Assembly: GCF_018334155.1 (NCBI RefSeq)
Contig: NZ_JAGXTP010000001.1
Span: forward strand, 1,736,001-1,800,000
Direction: 5' to 3'
From: Devosia litorisediminis
GTDB taxonomy: Bacteria > Pseudomonadota > Alphaproteobacteria > Rhizobiales > Devosiaceae
DNA: 64,000 bases
In this document: positions 54,257-62,440 of the stretch, in pieces
Position numbering within the stretch: position 1 is the first letter of the stretch
How the letters are laid out: each line of letters starts with the position of its first letter
Translations under genes and position numbers: made by a program
The notes under the pieces: generated by a model
The model's database searches: none
The model's input: the letters and a program-made list of their open reading frames with translations, nothing else
What the model was told of the DNA's origin: nothing

Positions 54257-54374
54257 TGTTATTGCCTTTTTTCCTGACCTTGTGTCCCGGGGTTGATGGG
54301 CAGCACCCAATTCCCCGGTGGCACCTCCACTCTTTCAAGAGCGGTTGTGATGCTGATAGGTATGCAATCGCCAA

Positions 54375-54390
54375 TTGACGCACACGTCAA
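54375..54390. promoter_or_regulatory. Inverted repeat over the likely aapJ -35 region
   Basis: TTGACG (54375-54380) and CGTCAA (54385-54390) are perfect inverted arms around CACA. On the minus strand the distal arm reads TTGACG and can serve as the aapJ -35 box, with a poor -10 (TTGCAT, 54362-54367) 17 bases on. It may be an operator for amino-acid or nitrogen control. Confidence 0.45.
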
Positions 54391-54428
54391 GGGTAGAGGT
54401 GGCTTTGGACAGCATGCCTGTCACTTAT

Positions 54429-54459
54429 TTGGACACCTTTTTTCAGTTGACTGTATATT
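54429..54459 (+). promoter_or_regulatory. Candidate metC promoter
   Basis: TTGGAC (54429-54434) and either TGTATA (54452-54457, spacing 17) or TATATT (54454-54459, spacing 19) lie just before metC. The predicted transcript would have a leader of only about 10 bases, and no good Shine-Dalgarno is present. Confidence 0.35.
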
Positions 54460-54475
54460 GAGCATCGAGCCCAGC

Positions 54476-55663
54476 ATGAGTGAGAAGAAAAGCGGCAATT
54501 CCGAGCGTCGTTCTGTTGAAACCATCCTGACCCATCACGGTCGGGAACCTGACGATCAGTTCGGTTTTGTGAATACCCCGGTGTATCGCGGCTCGACCGT
54601 GCTGTTCAAAACGCTGGACGACATGGTGGGGCAGAAACAGCGCTTTCTGTATGGCCGCGCCGGCAATCCAACTACCCAGAGCGTGGAAGCCGTCATTACC
54701 GAGCTTGAGGGGGCCTATCGCACGCGTCTGGTCCCGTCGGGCCTGGCAGCCATCACCATAGCGGTGCTCAGCTGCGTCAAGGCAGGCGACGATGTGCTGA
54801 TCTCCGACAGCGCCTATGAGCCCGGCCGCAGCTTTGCCGACGGCTTTCTGAAGCGCATGGGCGTGACGGCACGCTATTACGATCCGCGCATAGGCGCGGG
54901 AATCAGCGCGCTGATGCAGCCCAACACCACGGCCATTCTGGCAGAAAGCCCCGGCTCGCTGACGTTTGAAGTGCAGGACATTCCCGCCATTGCCGCAGCC
55001 GCTCATGCCAATGGCGCGCGACTGATCGTGGATAACAGCTGGGCCAGCCCGCTCTATCACCAACCGCTGGCACTGGGGGCGGATCTGGTGGTGCATGCCG
55101 GCACCAAAATGTTCGTGGGACATTCGGATGCCTTTGCTGGCACCATTTCAACGACCGAGGCGGCCTGGGCCGAGGTCGAATCAACGCGCGCCCTACTGGG
55201 GTTCTTCACGTCGGGCGACGATGCCTATCTGGTGGCGCGCGGTCTGCGCACCCTGGCGATCCGCATGAAGGAGCATCACAGCCGGGCTCTGGAGATCGCC
55301 AGCTGGCTGGAAGCACAGCCCGAAGTCGTACAGGTGCTGCACCCCGGTTTGTCCAGCCACCCTGATCACGCCCTGTTCAAACGTGATTTCACCGGCTCGG
55401 GCAGCCTGTTCAGCGTGTTGCTGGCCCCTGCCCCGCGTGCATCGGTCGCAGCGTTCGTGGACAAGCTCGAGATTTTCACGATGGGCTTTTCGTGGGGCGG
55501 TTATGAGAGCCTGTGCCTGCCGGTGCGCCTGGGCGCCAATCGTACCGCCAAGCCGTGGACGGCCGAGGGCAATCTGTTCCGGCTGCATATCGGGCTTGAA
55601 GGCATCGACGATCTCAAGGCCGACCTGGCCGATGCGATCGCTCGCTATTCAGCGGCACGCTGA
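54476..55663 (+). CDS. metC: Cystathionine beta-lyase
   Basis: 395 residues, Cys/Met metabolism PLP family. The PLP lysine lies in VVHAGTKMFVGHSDAF; FLYGRAGNPTTQSVEAVI and GFSWGGYESL are typical of MetC. It converts cystathionine to homocysteine, pyruvate and ammonia. The start at 54476 (MSEKKSGNSERR) gives the standard family length; the upstream frame from 54293 is intergenic. The gene end overlaps the convergent PAP2 gene by 19 bases. Confidence 0.9.
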   Translation: MSEKKSGNSERRSVETILTHHGREPDDQFGFVNTPVYRGSTVLFKTLDDMVGQKQRFLYGRAGNPTTQSVEAVITELEGAYRTRLVPSGLAAITIAVLSCVKAGDDVLISDSAYEPGRSFADGFLKRMGVTARYYDPRIGAGISALMQPNTTAILAESPGSLTFEVQDIPAIAAAAHANGARLIVDNSWASPLYHQPLALGADLVVHAGTKMFVGHSDAFAGTISTTEAAWAEVESTRALLGFFTSGDDAYLVARGLRTLAIRMKEHHSRALEIASWLEAQPEVVQVLHPGLSSHPDHALFKRDFTGSGSLFSVLLAPAPRASVAAFVDKLEIFTMGFSWGGYESLCLPVRLGANRTAKPWTAEGNLFRLHIGLEGIDDLKADLADAIARYSAAR

Positions 55664-56394
55664 AGCCGTCCGCGAAACAGGCGGCGCAGATTGGGCACCC
55701 CGCGGAACCGTACCGAGCCGTCGCTGCGGGCGTTGAACAACCAGCGGCGCCTGGCAAAACCATTACGCACGGCGTACGCGCCGAGCGTACCCACGACAAA
55801 GCCGCCGACCACATCGGTGGGGTAGTGCATGCCAATGACCACGCGCGAGAGCCCGGTCATCAGCGCGATGAACAGAATCACGCGGAACAGGCGCGGCATC
55901 ATGAAGCCGACAACCAGCGCCGTGCCGATGGCAGTGGTGGTATGACCCGAGGGGAAGCTCTGAAAGCTCCAGTCATTAAAGATGGGCTGGAAGTGAAACG
56001 CCCCCAGATCCAGAAAGTGATCCGGGCGGGCGCGACCGATCAGCCGCTTGAGCAGATTGACGAAGAGCCCGGGCAGCCCAACACCGACAAAAACGAATCC
56101 CGAAAGCAGGCTGAGTTCGTGAATCGCGGCGCGATACCGCCCCAGCGGCAGCCGCAGGGCGATAAAAGTGACAACAAAAATCAGCAGCGAGGGGATAAGG
56201 ACCCAATCGGAGAGACCAAAATCTGTGACAAAGGCAAATGGTGCGCGCCACACGTCGGGCCAGGCCTGCGCGCTCTGCGACGCCCAAGCATCGACGAATA
56301 CCAGCACAAAAAGCACCAGAATGACTGCCATTGCGCGATCTGGCCAGGTCCGGGACGAGAGGCCAAAAGGCCAGCGGCGGGTCAGTTTTGACAT
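55645..56394 (-). CDS. PAP2 family membrane phosphatase
   Basis: 249 residues with six membrane segments. The three phosphatase motifs are KRLIGRARPDHF, SFPSGHTTTAIG and SRVVIGMHYPTDVVGG. It probably dephosphorylates a lipid such as phosphatidate or undecaprenyl pyrophosphate at the periplasmic face. Its 3' end overlaps metC by 19 bases. Confidence 0.9.
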   Translation of the reverse strand: MSKLTRRWPFGLSSRTWPDRAMAVILVLFVLVFVDAWASQSAQAWPDVWRAPFAFVTDFGLSDWVLIPSLLIFVVTFIALRLPLGRYRAAIHELSLLSGFVFVGVGLPGLFVNLLKRLIGRARPDHFLDLGAFHFQPIFNDWSFQSFPSGHTTTAIGTALVVGFMMPRLFRVILFIALMTGLSRVVIGMHYPTDVVGGFVVGTLGAYAVRNGFARRRWLFNARSDGSVRFRGVPNLRRLFRGRLQRAAE

Positions 56395-56496
56395 GCCAAT
56401 CTATTGAACGTGTGGGAAGTTTCCGTCAATGCGAGAAAGTTGTTGCAGAGACGCTTGCTCTCCGCTGCGGAACAGGTTAGGTGACGGCGGTGATTT

Positions 56497-56573
56497 CGGA
56501 GTGTAGCTCAGCCTGGTAGAGCACTGGTTTTGGGAACCAGGGGTCCAAAGTTCGAATCTTTGTACTCCGACCA
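56497..56573 (+). tRNA. tRNA-Pro (anticodon TGG)
   Basis: A 77-base cloverleaf: acceptor CGGAGTG pairs with TACTCCG (one G-U), discriminator A, encoded CCA at 56571-56573. The anticodon stem CTGGT/ACCAG closes the loop TTTGGGA with anticodon TGG at 56531-56533. The T arm contains AGTTCGAATCT. Confidence 0.97.
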
Positions 56574-56616
56574 TCACATTTCGCCTTTTGGCGCCGCATC
56601 GTGTTGAGGACTTTGC

Positions 56617-56922
56617 ATGACCGCCCGTATCTACCGCCCGGCCCCCAACGCCATGCAATCGGGCAGAGGCAAATCCAAGCAGTGGGTTCTGGTTCACGAA
56701 TTGGCCGCGCAGCGGTCGATCGACCCACTGATGGGTTACACCACATCCACCGATACCAAGCAGCAGGTTCGCCTGACTTTCGAGACTCAGGAAGACGCTG
56801 AGGCTTATGCGCAGAAGAATGGCATCGCCTATTCGGTGCAGCCTGCGCATGACAGCACACCGAAGCGCTCCAGCTATCCCGACAATTTCCGCGCTGACCG
56901 CAAGACACCCTGGACACACTAA
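56617..56922 (+). CDS. NADH dehydrogenase accessory subunit, NDUFS4-like (ETC complex I subunit)
   Basis: 101 residues matching the small alphaproteobacterial complex I subunit related to mitochondrial NDUFS4/AQDQ: ARIYRPAPNAMQSGRGKSKQ, WVLVHEL, DPLMGYTTSTDTKQQVRLTF, and the end YPDNFRADRKTPWTH. It helps assemble or stabilise complex I at the inner membrane. Its position straight after tRNA-Pro is a common alphaproteobacterial arrangement. Confidence 0.9.
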   Translation: MTARIYRPAPNAMQSGRGKSKQWVLVHELAAQRSIDPLMGYTTSTDTKQQVRLTFETQEDAEAYAQKNGIAYSVQPAHDSTPKRSSYPDNFRADRKTPWTH

Positions 56923-57066
56923 GTTCGACTTGAGAAATTAAGTTCAGCATGCGCCGCAAGTGATTGTGGCGCATTTTGTTTTCCTGTTTGCACACGATGA
57001 GACCTATTGGGCTTTGGTGCGCACGGGCTGATCTGGCAGACTAGTGATCTCAAGGAGATTGCCACC

Positions 57067-57930
57067 ATGTTCAGATGCACCTGCCTGCTCCCCGCCCTGT
57101 TGATCATGGGTCTGGCTGCGCCCGCGCAGGCCAGTCCGGCGCTGTGGGAAGTGCGCGATGGGGACAGTGCCCTGTGGTTCTTTGGCTCCTTCCACATCCT
57201 GCCCGAAGGTACTGCATGGCGGACGCCATTGTTTGACGCGACATTCGCCGAAGCCGACAAGGTGGTGTTCGAGACCGACATTCGCCCCCAAGCCATTGCC
57301 GAGATGGGCGCCAAGGCCTTTGCCCAAGGCATCTATGTCGACGGCACCCTGCTGACCGACGTGATCGACGCAGCGCTCGAAGAACAGCTACGGGCACAGA
57401 TGGCGCGTATGAACATGCCTGTGGGCACGGTTCTGGCAATGCGCCCCTGGATGGCCGCCAATACCATTTCTGTCGGCGCGTTGACGGCAAATGGCTTTGG
57501 CGCGCAGGGGGTGGAGTTTGTACTGGAGCCCGAACTGGCCGCCGAGCGCATGGTGTTTCTCGAAACCGGGGATCAACAGCTCGACGTGTTCGCCCGCGCA
57601 CCTGAGGATGAGCAGATCGCCATGCTGGCAGCCACGCTCGAGCAAATGGACGACATGTCCAAAGTCATGAACAAGATGGTGGGCTATTGGGTATCAGGCA
57701 CGCCTGAAGGCCTGCTCAAGCTGGTTGAGGTCGAAATGGACGGGTTTGAAGACGCGTTTGTCGAACGACTGCTCTATGAGCGCAACCGCAACTGGATGAC
57801 GCCGCTCGAGCGCATGCTCGCCAATGATGAGCAGAATCTGGTGGTCGTGGGCGCGGGCCACCTGGTTGGCGACGGTAATGTGCTCGACCTGCTCAGCGCG
57901 GCCGGCTATTCGGTAGAGCGCATTCAATAG
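57067..57930 (+). CDS. TraB/GumN family protein
   Basis: About 287 residues. The signal peptide MFRCTCLLPALLIMGLAAPA is followed by the family motifs LWFFGSFHILPEG near residue 38, YERNRNWM and VVVGAGHLVGDGNVL. The two conserved GxxH-type motifs resemble those of Tiki-like metalloproteases. Start at 57067 with AAGGAG 9 bases upstream. Exported; substrate unknown. Confidence 0.9.
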   Translation: MFRCTCLLPALLIMGLAAPAQASPALWEVRDGDSALWFFGSFHILPEGTAWRTPLFDATFAEADKVVFETDIRPQAIAEMGAKAFAQGIYVDGTLLTDVIDAALEEQLRAQMARMNMPVGTVLAMRPWMAANTISVGALTANGFGAQGVEFVLEPELAAERMVFLETGDQQLDVFARAPEDEQIAMLAATLEQMDDMSKVMNKMVGYWVSGTPEGLLKLVEVEMDGFEDAFVERLLYERNRNWMTPLERMLANDEQNLVVVGAGHLVGDGNVLDLLSAAGYSVERIQ

Positions 57931-57943
57931 GCGCAAGATACAA

Positions 57944-57967
57944 TCACCCCGACCGAAGCCGGGGTGA
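57944..57967. terminator. Bidirectional stem-loop between convergent genes
   Basis: TCACCCCG (57944-57951) and CGGGGTGA (57960-57967) pair perfectly around an 8-base loop in the gap between the TraB/GumN gene and the convergent Gfo/Idh/MocA gene. No long T-run on either side. Confidence 0.6.
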
Positions 57968-57993
57968 CAGATTGATCAACAGCTACGTGCGGC

Positions 57994-59145
57994 TCAGACG
58001 TCGCTGAGCCTGGTCCACTTGCCGTCGTTCTTGCTCGACTGAACCGAGGCTGTGATGAACTGCATGCCTTCAACGCCATCGGCCAGCGTTGGCAGTAGTC
58101 CTTCAAAAGCGTCGCCTTCGCCACGAATGACCGCTGCGAACTGGCTGTAGAGCGTGGCGAAGGCTTCGAGATAGCCTTCGGGATGGCCCGAGGGGATGCG
58201 CACATTCATGGTGGAAGCCGCATTGCCAGAGATGGCGCCGCCGCGGGTCAGCAATTGCTTGGGTTTGCCGAATTCGGTGAACCACATGTAATTGGGATTG
58301 TCCTGACGCCACTCAATGCCGCCCTTGTCGCCATAGACGCGCAATTGCAGGCCATTCTCGCAGCCCACAGCCACCTGACTGGCCCACAGCATGCCCTTCG
58401 CACCGCCCTCAAAGCGCAGCATGATGTGGACATTGTCGTCGAGCTGACGGCCTTCTACGAAGCTGGTGAGATCGGCCGAGACCGAATCTGTCTTCAGGCC
58501 CGTGACAAAGCGCGCGAGATTGTAGGCATGGGTGCCAATGTCACCAATGGCCCCGCCAGCGCCGGAGCGGGCAGGATCGGTGCGCCATGAGGCCTGTTTG
58601 TTATCGTCGGTGGTGGCTTCGGTCAGCCAGTCCTGGGGATATTCGACCTGAATGACCCTGATCGTGCCCAGCGCGCCGGATTCGACCAGCTCGCGCGCCT
58701 GCCGCATGAGCGGGTAACCCGTGTAATTATGGGTCAGCAGGAAGCGGGCACCGTTCTTGGGCTGAATTTCGGCCAGCTTGCGCGCGTCATCAATGGTGGA
58801 GGTAATCGGCTTGTCGCAAATCACGTGAATGCCGGCCTCAAGGAAAGCCTTGGCCGGGCCAAAATGCATGTGGTTGGGCGTGACGATCGAGACAGCCTCA
58901 ATGCCGTCTGGCCGCGCGGCCTCGGCCTTGGCCATTTCCTCGTAGGAGGTGTAGATGCGATCTTCGGCCAGGCCGAGATTGCGCCCGGATTCCAAGGCAG
59001 TTTCGGGGCGCGACGACAGAGCGCCGGCCACCAGTTCGTAATCGCCATCAATGCGGGCAGCCACGCGGTGCACGTAGCCAATAAAGGCTCCCGTACCGCC
59101 GCCGACCATGCCCAGGCGAATGCGCTTTGCGCCGTTTTCAGCCAT
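57994..59145 (-). CDS. Gfo/Idh/MocA family oxidoreductase
   Basis: 383 residues. Rossmann motif GMVGGGTGAFIG at 13-24, lysine motif ICDKPITS and the full GGAIGDIGTHAYNLARF catalytic block with Asp and His. NAD-dependent sugar or glycoside dehydrogenase by family. GGGAG precedes the ATG; the gene is 12 bases after a TIM-barrel isomerase-like gene in the same minus-strand unit. The pairing suggests a keto-sugar pathway. Confidence 0.9.
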   Translation of the reverse strand: MAENGAKRIRLGMVGGGTGAFIGYVHRVAARIDGDYELVAGALSSRPETALESGRNLGLAEDRIYTSYEEMAKAEAARPDGIEAVSIVTPNHMHFGPAKAFLEAGIHVICDKPITSTIDDARKLAEIQPKNGARFLLTHNYTGYPLMRQARELVESGALGTIRVIQVEYPQDWLTEATTDDNKQASWRTDPARSGAGGAIGDIGTHAYNLARFVTGLKTDSVSADLTSFVEGRQLDDNVHIMLRFEGGAKGMLWASQVAVGCENGLQLRVYGDKGGIEWRQDNPNYMWFTEFGKPKQLLTRGGAISGNAASTMNVRIPSGHPEGYLEAFATLYSQFAAVIRGEGDAFEGLLPTLADGVEGMQFITASVQSSKNDGKWTRLSDV

Positions 59146-59157
59146 TTGTCGTACTCC

Positions 59158-60213
59158 CTAGCTCAGACCGAGGATTTTGCGGTTGGCCGCCAGATCGGTA
59201 CCGGCCGAGGCAAAATCGTCGAACGCGTGTTCGGTGACGTGGATGATGTGGTTCTTGATGAACTCGGCACCCTCGCGCGCGCCGTCTTCTGGGTGTTTGA
59301 TGGCGCATTCCCATTCCAGAACCGCCCAACCTGCGAAATCATATTGCGCCATCTTGGAGAAGATGGCGGCAAAATCGACCTGACCGTCGCCCAGCGAGCG
59401 GAAGCGCCCTGCCCGGTCGATCCAGCTCTGATAGCCGCCATAGACCCCCTGACGCCCGGTCGGATTGAACTCGGCATCCTTGACGTGGAACATCTTGATG
59501 CGCTCGTGATAGATGTCGATGTAGTCGAGATAATCGAGCTGCTGCAGCACGAAATGGCTCGGATCATAGAGCAGATTGGCGCGCGGGTGATTGTTCACGC
59601 GCTCGAGGAACATCTCGTAGCTGACGCCGTCATGCAGATCTTCGCCAGGGTGAATTTCGTAGCAGAGATCGACGCCGTTCTCATCAAAGGCGTTGAGGAT
59701 CGGGGTCCAGCGGCGAGCCAGTTCATCAAAGGCTTCTTCGATCAGGCCGGCCGGGCGCTGCGGGAATGGATAGAGGAACGGCCAGGCCAGTGCGCCCGAG
59801 AAGGTCGCATGCTCGGTGAGGCCGAGATTTTGCGAAGCCTTGGCGGCCCAATGCAGCTGCTGGACGGCCCATTCCTGGCGGGCCTTGGGATTGCCGTGCA
59901 GCGCCGGCGGGGCAAAGCCATCAAGCATGGTGTCATAGACCGGGTGCGCGGCGACCAGCTGACCCTGCAGATGGGTGGATAGTTCGGTGATCTCGATGCC
60001 GTGCCTGGCAGCGGTGCCCTTGAGCTCATCACAATAGGTCTTGGACGTGGCGGCCTTTTCCAGATCGATCAGGCTGCCGACCCAGGTCGGGATCTGCACG
60101 CCCTTATAGCCATGCCCGGCGGCCCAGCCGCAAATGGCGTCGAAGGAATTGAACGGAGCAGCGTCGCCGGCGAACTGCGCCAGAAAGATTGCGGGACCCT
60201 TGATGGTGCGCAT
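59158..60213 (-). CDS. Sugar phosphate isomerase/epimerase family TIM barrel
   Basis: About 351 residues, xylose-isomerase-like barrel. Candidate metal-binding residues lie in DLCYEIHPGEDLHDG, LLYDPSHFVLQQLDY, KMFHVKDAEFNP and AVLEWECA. The ATG at 60213 has GAGGAGAAAATC upstream; the frame extends to 60297 without support. Downstream of a hairpin and a palindrome that may give it its own promoter. Substrate unknown. Confidence 0.9.
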   Translation of the reverse strand: MRTIKGPAIFLAQFAGDAAPFNSFDAICGWAAGHGYKGVQIPTWVGSLIDLEKAATSKTYCDELKGTAARHGIEITELSTHLQGQLVAAHPVYDTMLDGFAPPALHGNPKARQEWAVQQLHWAAKASQNLGLTEHATFSGALAWPFLYPFPQRPAGLIEEAFDELARRWTPILNAFDENGVDLCYEIHPGEDLHDGVSYEMFLERVNNHPRANLLYDPSHFVLQQLDYLDYIDIYHERIKMFHVKDAEFNPTGRQGVYGGYQSWIDRAGRFRSLGDGQVDFAAIFSKMAQYDFAGWAVLEWECAIKHPEDGAREGAEFIKNHIIHVTEHAFDDFASAGTDLAANRKILGLS

Positions 60214-60268
60214 GATTTTCTCCTCTGATGACGCTTTCGCGTCTTGGTCTTGAGCCGCTTTGTGCGAA

Positions 60269-60292
60269 CAGGCGGCGGGGTGCCGCCGCCTG
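60269..60292 (-). terminator. Strong stem-loop between the oxidoreductase and isomerase genes
   Basis: CAGGCGGCGG (60269-60278) and CCGCCGCCTG (60283-60292) form a perfect 10-bp stem with a GGTG loop. No T-run on the minus strand; an attenuator or processing site before the downstream isomerase gene. Confidence 0.6.
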
Positions 60293-60332
60293 CTCAAAAT
60301 GACTGGGGTAGTGTCGACGGGACCAGATGTCC

Positions 60333-60356
60333 TGTCAATGAGGTACGCACCTCATT
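60333..60356 (-). promoter_or_regulatory. Palindrome joined to a TTGACA box
   Basis: AATGAGGT (60337-60344) and ACCTCATT (60349-60356) are perfect inverted arms around ACGC. On the minus strand the palindrome runs straight into TTGACA (60333-60338), a consensus -35, but the -10 17 bases on is poor (GACACT). The centre equals that of the LacI operators at 15449-15481, so a LacI-type regulator could bind. It overlaps the stop codon of the upstream gene. Confidence 0.5.
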
Positions 60357-61494
60357 ACTTCAGTAGGGCCTGGGCATCCTCTGGCGTGAGGGCCATTGGG
60401 CGCTCGCAAGTGGTGCTCAGGGTCAGAACCTGACCGCTTTCGCCGGCCTTGAGCAGGCTGGTCATCACGTCCACTGCATGCAGGGCGACATCAAGACCGC
60501 ACCGGGCGGTGTAGCCACCATCGATCGAGGCCATCATGTCGGCCAGACCTGCGGTGCGATAATTTGCCCGTGGCGTTGGCTTGTCGAGATCCTGATTGTT
60601 GACGCCGAAGGGGTGATCCCAGGGTGTCTCAGTGGTGCGGGTGCCGGCGACATCGGTGGTCACCAGATCGCCACCGAAGAAGTTCGGATCGGGCACGAAG
60701 ATCGACCCATCGGTGCCATAGAGCTCGATATTGTGGTGACCATGCGCTGCCACGTCCCAGCTTGCGCCGATGGTGATGATGGCGCCGGAAACGAATTCGA
60801 GCACACCGTGGATGGTGGTTGGCGTGCCGACCTTGACGAAGGTGCCCTTTTGCGGGCCCTCGGCGGTCACTTCGCGCTCCGTGCGGGCCATGTTGGTGAA
60901 GGCCGAGAGGCGCTTGACCGGGCCGAGCAGATGAATCAGCTCGGTCACGTAGTAAGGACCGATATCGAGGATGGGACCAGCACCGACCTGGAAGAAGAAA
61001 TCGGGGTTGGGATGCCAATGCTCCATACCACGGCTCATCACGTGGGTGGTGCCGCTCATGATCTTGCCGAGCTGACCGGAATCGATGATTTGACGCGCCT
61101 GCTGATGGGCGCCACCCAGGAAGGTGTCGGGCGCACTGCCCACCTTGAGATTGCGCTCGGCAGCCGCCTTTTTCAGCGCAGTGCCTTCTTCGAGTGTCAG
61201 CACAAAAGGCTTTTCGGAATAGGCATGCTTGCCGGCCGAGATGATGTCGGTCGACACCGAATAGTGGGTCGCCGGAATCGTCAGATTGACGATGACGTCG
61301 AGCTCACTGTTCTTGAGCAGTTCGTCTGGGGTCTGGGCAGCGACACCGAATTCCTCGGCACGCTTCTGCGCGGCTTCGGGAATGATATCGGCCACGGCGC
61401 GCACTTCGAGCCCCTTGAACAGGGGTGCAAGGCGCAGATAGGCGGCGGAGATATTGCCGGCACCCATAATGCCGACGCCAAAGGTCTTAGCCAT
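60355..61494 (-). CDS. Gfo/Idh/MocA family oxidoreductase
   Basis: 379 residues. Rossmann motif VGIMGAGNISAAYL at 7-20 and lysine motif AYSEKPFVLTLEEG near 93. In the second domain the usual His of DxGxH is Tyr (GPILDIGPYYVTELIHLLG), a known subgroup feature. It begins 6 bases after the isomerase-like gene at 61501 and should act with it. Substrate unknown; a sugar or glycoside 3-dehydrogenase is possible. Confidence 0.9.
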   Translation of the reverse strand: MAKTFGVGIMGAGNISAAYLRLAPLFKGLEVRAVADIIPEAAQKRAEEFGVAAQTPDELLKNSELDVIVNLTIPATHYSVSTDIISAGKHAYSEKPFVLTLEEGTALKKAAAERNLKVGSAPDTFLGGAHQQARQIIDSGQLGKIMSGTTHVMSRGMEHWHPNPDFFFQVGAGPILDIGPYYVTELIHLLGPVKRLSAFTNMARTEREVTAEGPQKGTFVKVGTPTTIHGVLEFVSGAIITIGASWDVAAHGHHNIELYGTDGSIFVPDPNFFGGDLVTTDVAGTRTTETPWDHPFGVNNQDLDKPTPRANYRTAGLADMMASIDGGYTARCGLDVALHAVDVMTSLLKAGESGQVLTLSTTCERPMALTPEDAQALLK

Positions 61495-61500
61495 TTTGCG

Positions 61501-62250
61501 TTACTTCCACTTCTTGGCGGTCTCGATCGACCGTGTCGCAAAGCGCACGGGATCGGACGGCTTGTCATGTTCGGCGACAAAGTATTTTGCCTTGGTCTTG
61601 CTGGTCACCTTGGTTATCAGATCGTCCCAGTTCATCACGCCGTGGCCAACATCGGCCCAGCCGTCCTCGTCCAGGCATTCGCCCGCAGGCGCGATGTCCT
61701 TGACGTGAACCGCGGTGATGCGGTCGCCATACTTGTCGAACCAGTCGACGGGATTGGCCTTGCCACGGGCGATCCAGGCGACGTCAGCTTCCCATTCGAT
61801 CTTGGACGCGGTCTCAAGGATGATATCCATCGGCAGACGGCCCGATGCAGTCGCGTTGAATTCGAAGTCGTGGTTGTGCCAGCCAAAGCCGTAACCGGCC
61901 TTGTTGAAGGTTTCGCCCAGACCGGCAAGGGTCTCGCCCAGAGCAACCCACTTGGCTTCGTCCTGGCTGCGCTCTTCCTGCGGAATGGCCGGACAGATCA
62001 GTGTCTTGATGCCCAGCGTCTCGGCAGTCTTGAGCGCGGTATCGGTGTCCTGCAGCTGACCCAGGCCAAAATGGCCGGTTGGCATGATCAGGCCATGCTT
62101 TTTCAGATTGGCAGCGAGGCCGGCGGCATCGCCATACAGACCACCAAAGCCCTCGACCTGCGTGTAGCCGAGCGCGGCGAGCTTGCCGAGGAATTCTTCA
62201 AGCGATGGGTAGTTGCGGGCACTATAGAGCTGGAATGACAATTCGGTCAT
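61501..62250 (-). CDS. Sugar phosphate isomerase/epimerase family TIM barrel
   Basis: About 249 residues, xylose-isomerase-like. Key stretches are FQLYSARNYPSLEEFLGKLA, GFGWHNHDFEFN (metal-ligand histidines), EADVAWIARGKANP and AVHVKDIAPAGE. The start at 62250 has GAGG before it; the frame continues upstream to 62352 without homology. First gene of the four-gene unit ending at 57994. The short form is typical of keto-sugar isomerases or inosose-type enzymes. Confidence 0.9.
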   Translation of the reverse strand: MTELSFQLYSARNYPSLEEFLGKLAALGYTQVEGFGGLYGDAAGLAANLKKHGLIMPTGHFGLGQLQDTDTALKTAETLGIKTLICPAIPQEERSQDEAKWVALGETLAGLGETFNKAGYGFGWHNHDFEFNATASGRLPMDIILETASKIEWEADVAWIARGKANPVDWFDKYGDRITAVHVKDIAPAGECLDEDGWADVGHGVMNWDDLITKVTSKTKAKYFVAEHDKPSDPVRFATRSIETAKKWK

Positions 62251-62396
62251 TTTGGCCTCATTATAACGTTGGAATTGGGTGTGGCGAGTAGACTGGGTGT
62301 ACCAGTAGCTAGCCATGTCGTGTGATCTTGTCGCCCGCGAAGGGCAGGTCAACTACCGCAAAAGTAACATTGACCAAATGGTTCGGCGTACCGAAA

Positions 62397-62421
62397 GCGG
62401 GGCGCCGGAGGGCGCCACCGC
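62397..62421 (-). terminator. Hairpin after the sugar ABC ATPase gene
   Basis: GCGG plus GGCGCC (62397-62406) pairs with GGCGCC and CCGC (62411-62421, one bulged A) around GGAG, 19 bases after the ATPase stop on the minus strand, followed there by TTTCGG. It probably separates the transporter transcript from the downstream catabolic unit. Confidence 0.5.
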
Positions 62422-62440
62422 AGTTTGATATCAACCGGGC

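Noticed and set aside
60478..62238. Plus-strand open frame of 586 codons
   Set aside because: Antisense to two well-supported minus-strand genes (Gfo/Idh/MocA and isomerase) and without recognisable domains.
62260..62265. TATAAT on the minus strand just before the isomerase gene
   Set aside because: It lies 10-15 bases before the ATG and abuts the Shine-Dalgarno, so as a -10 box it would make a nearly leaderless mRNA without a matching -35.
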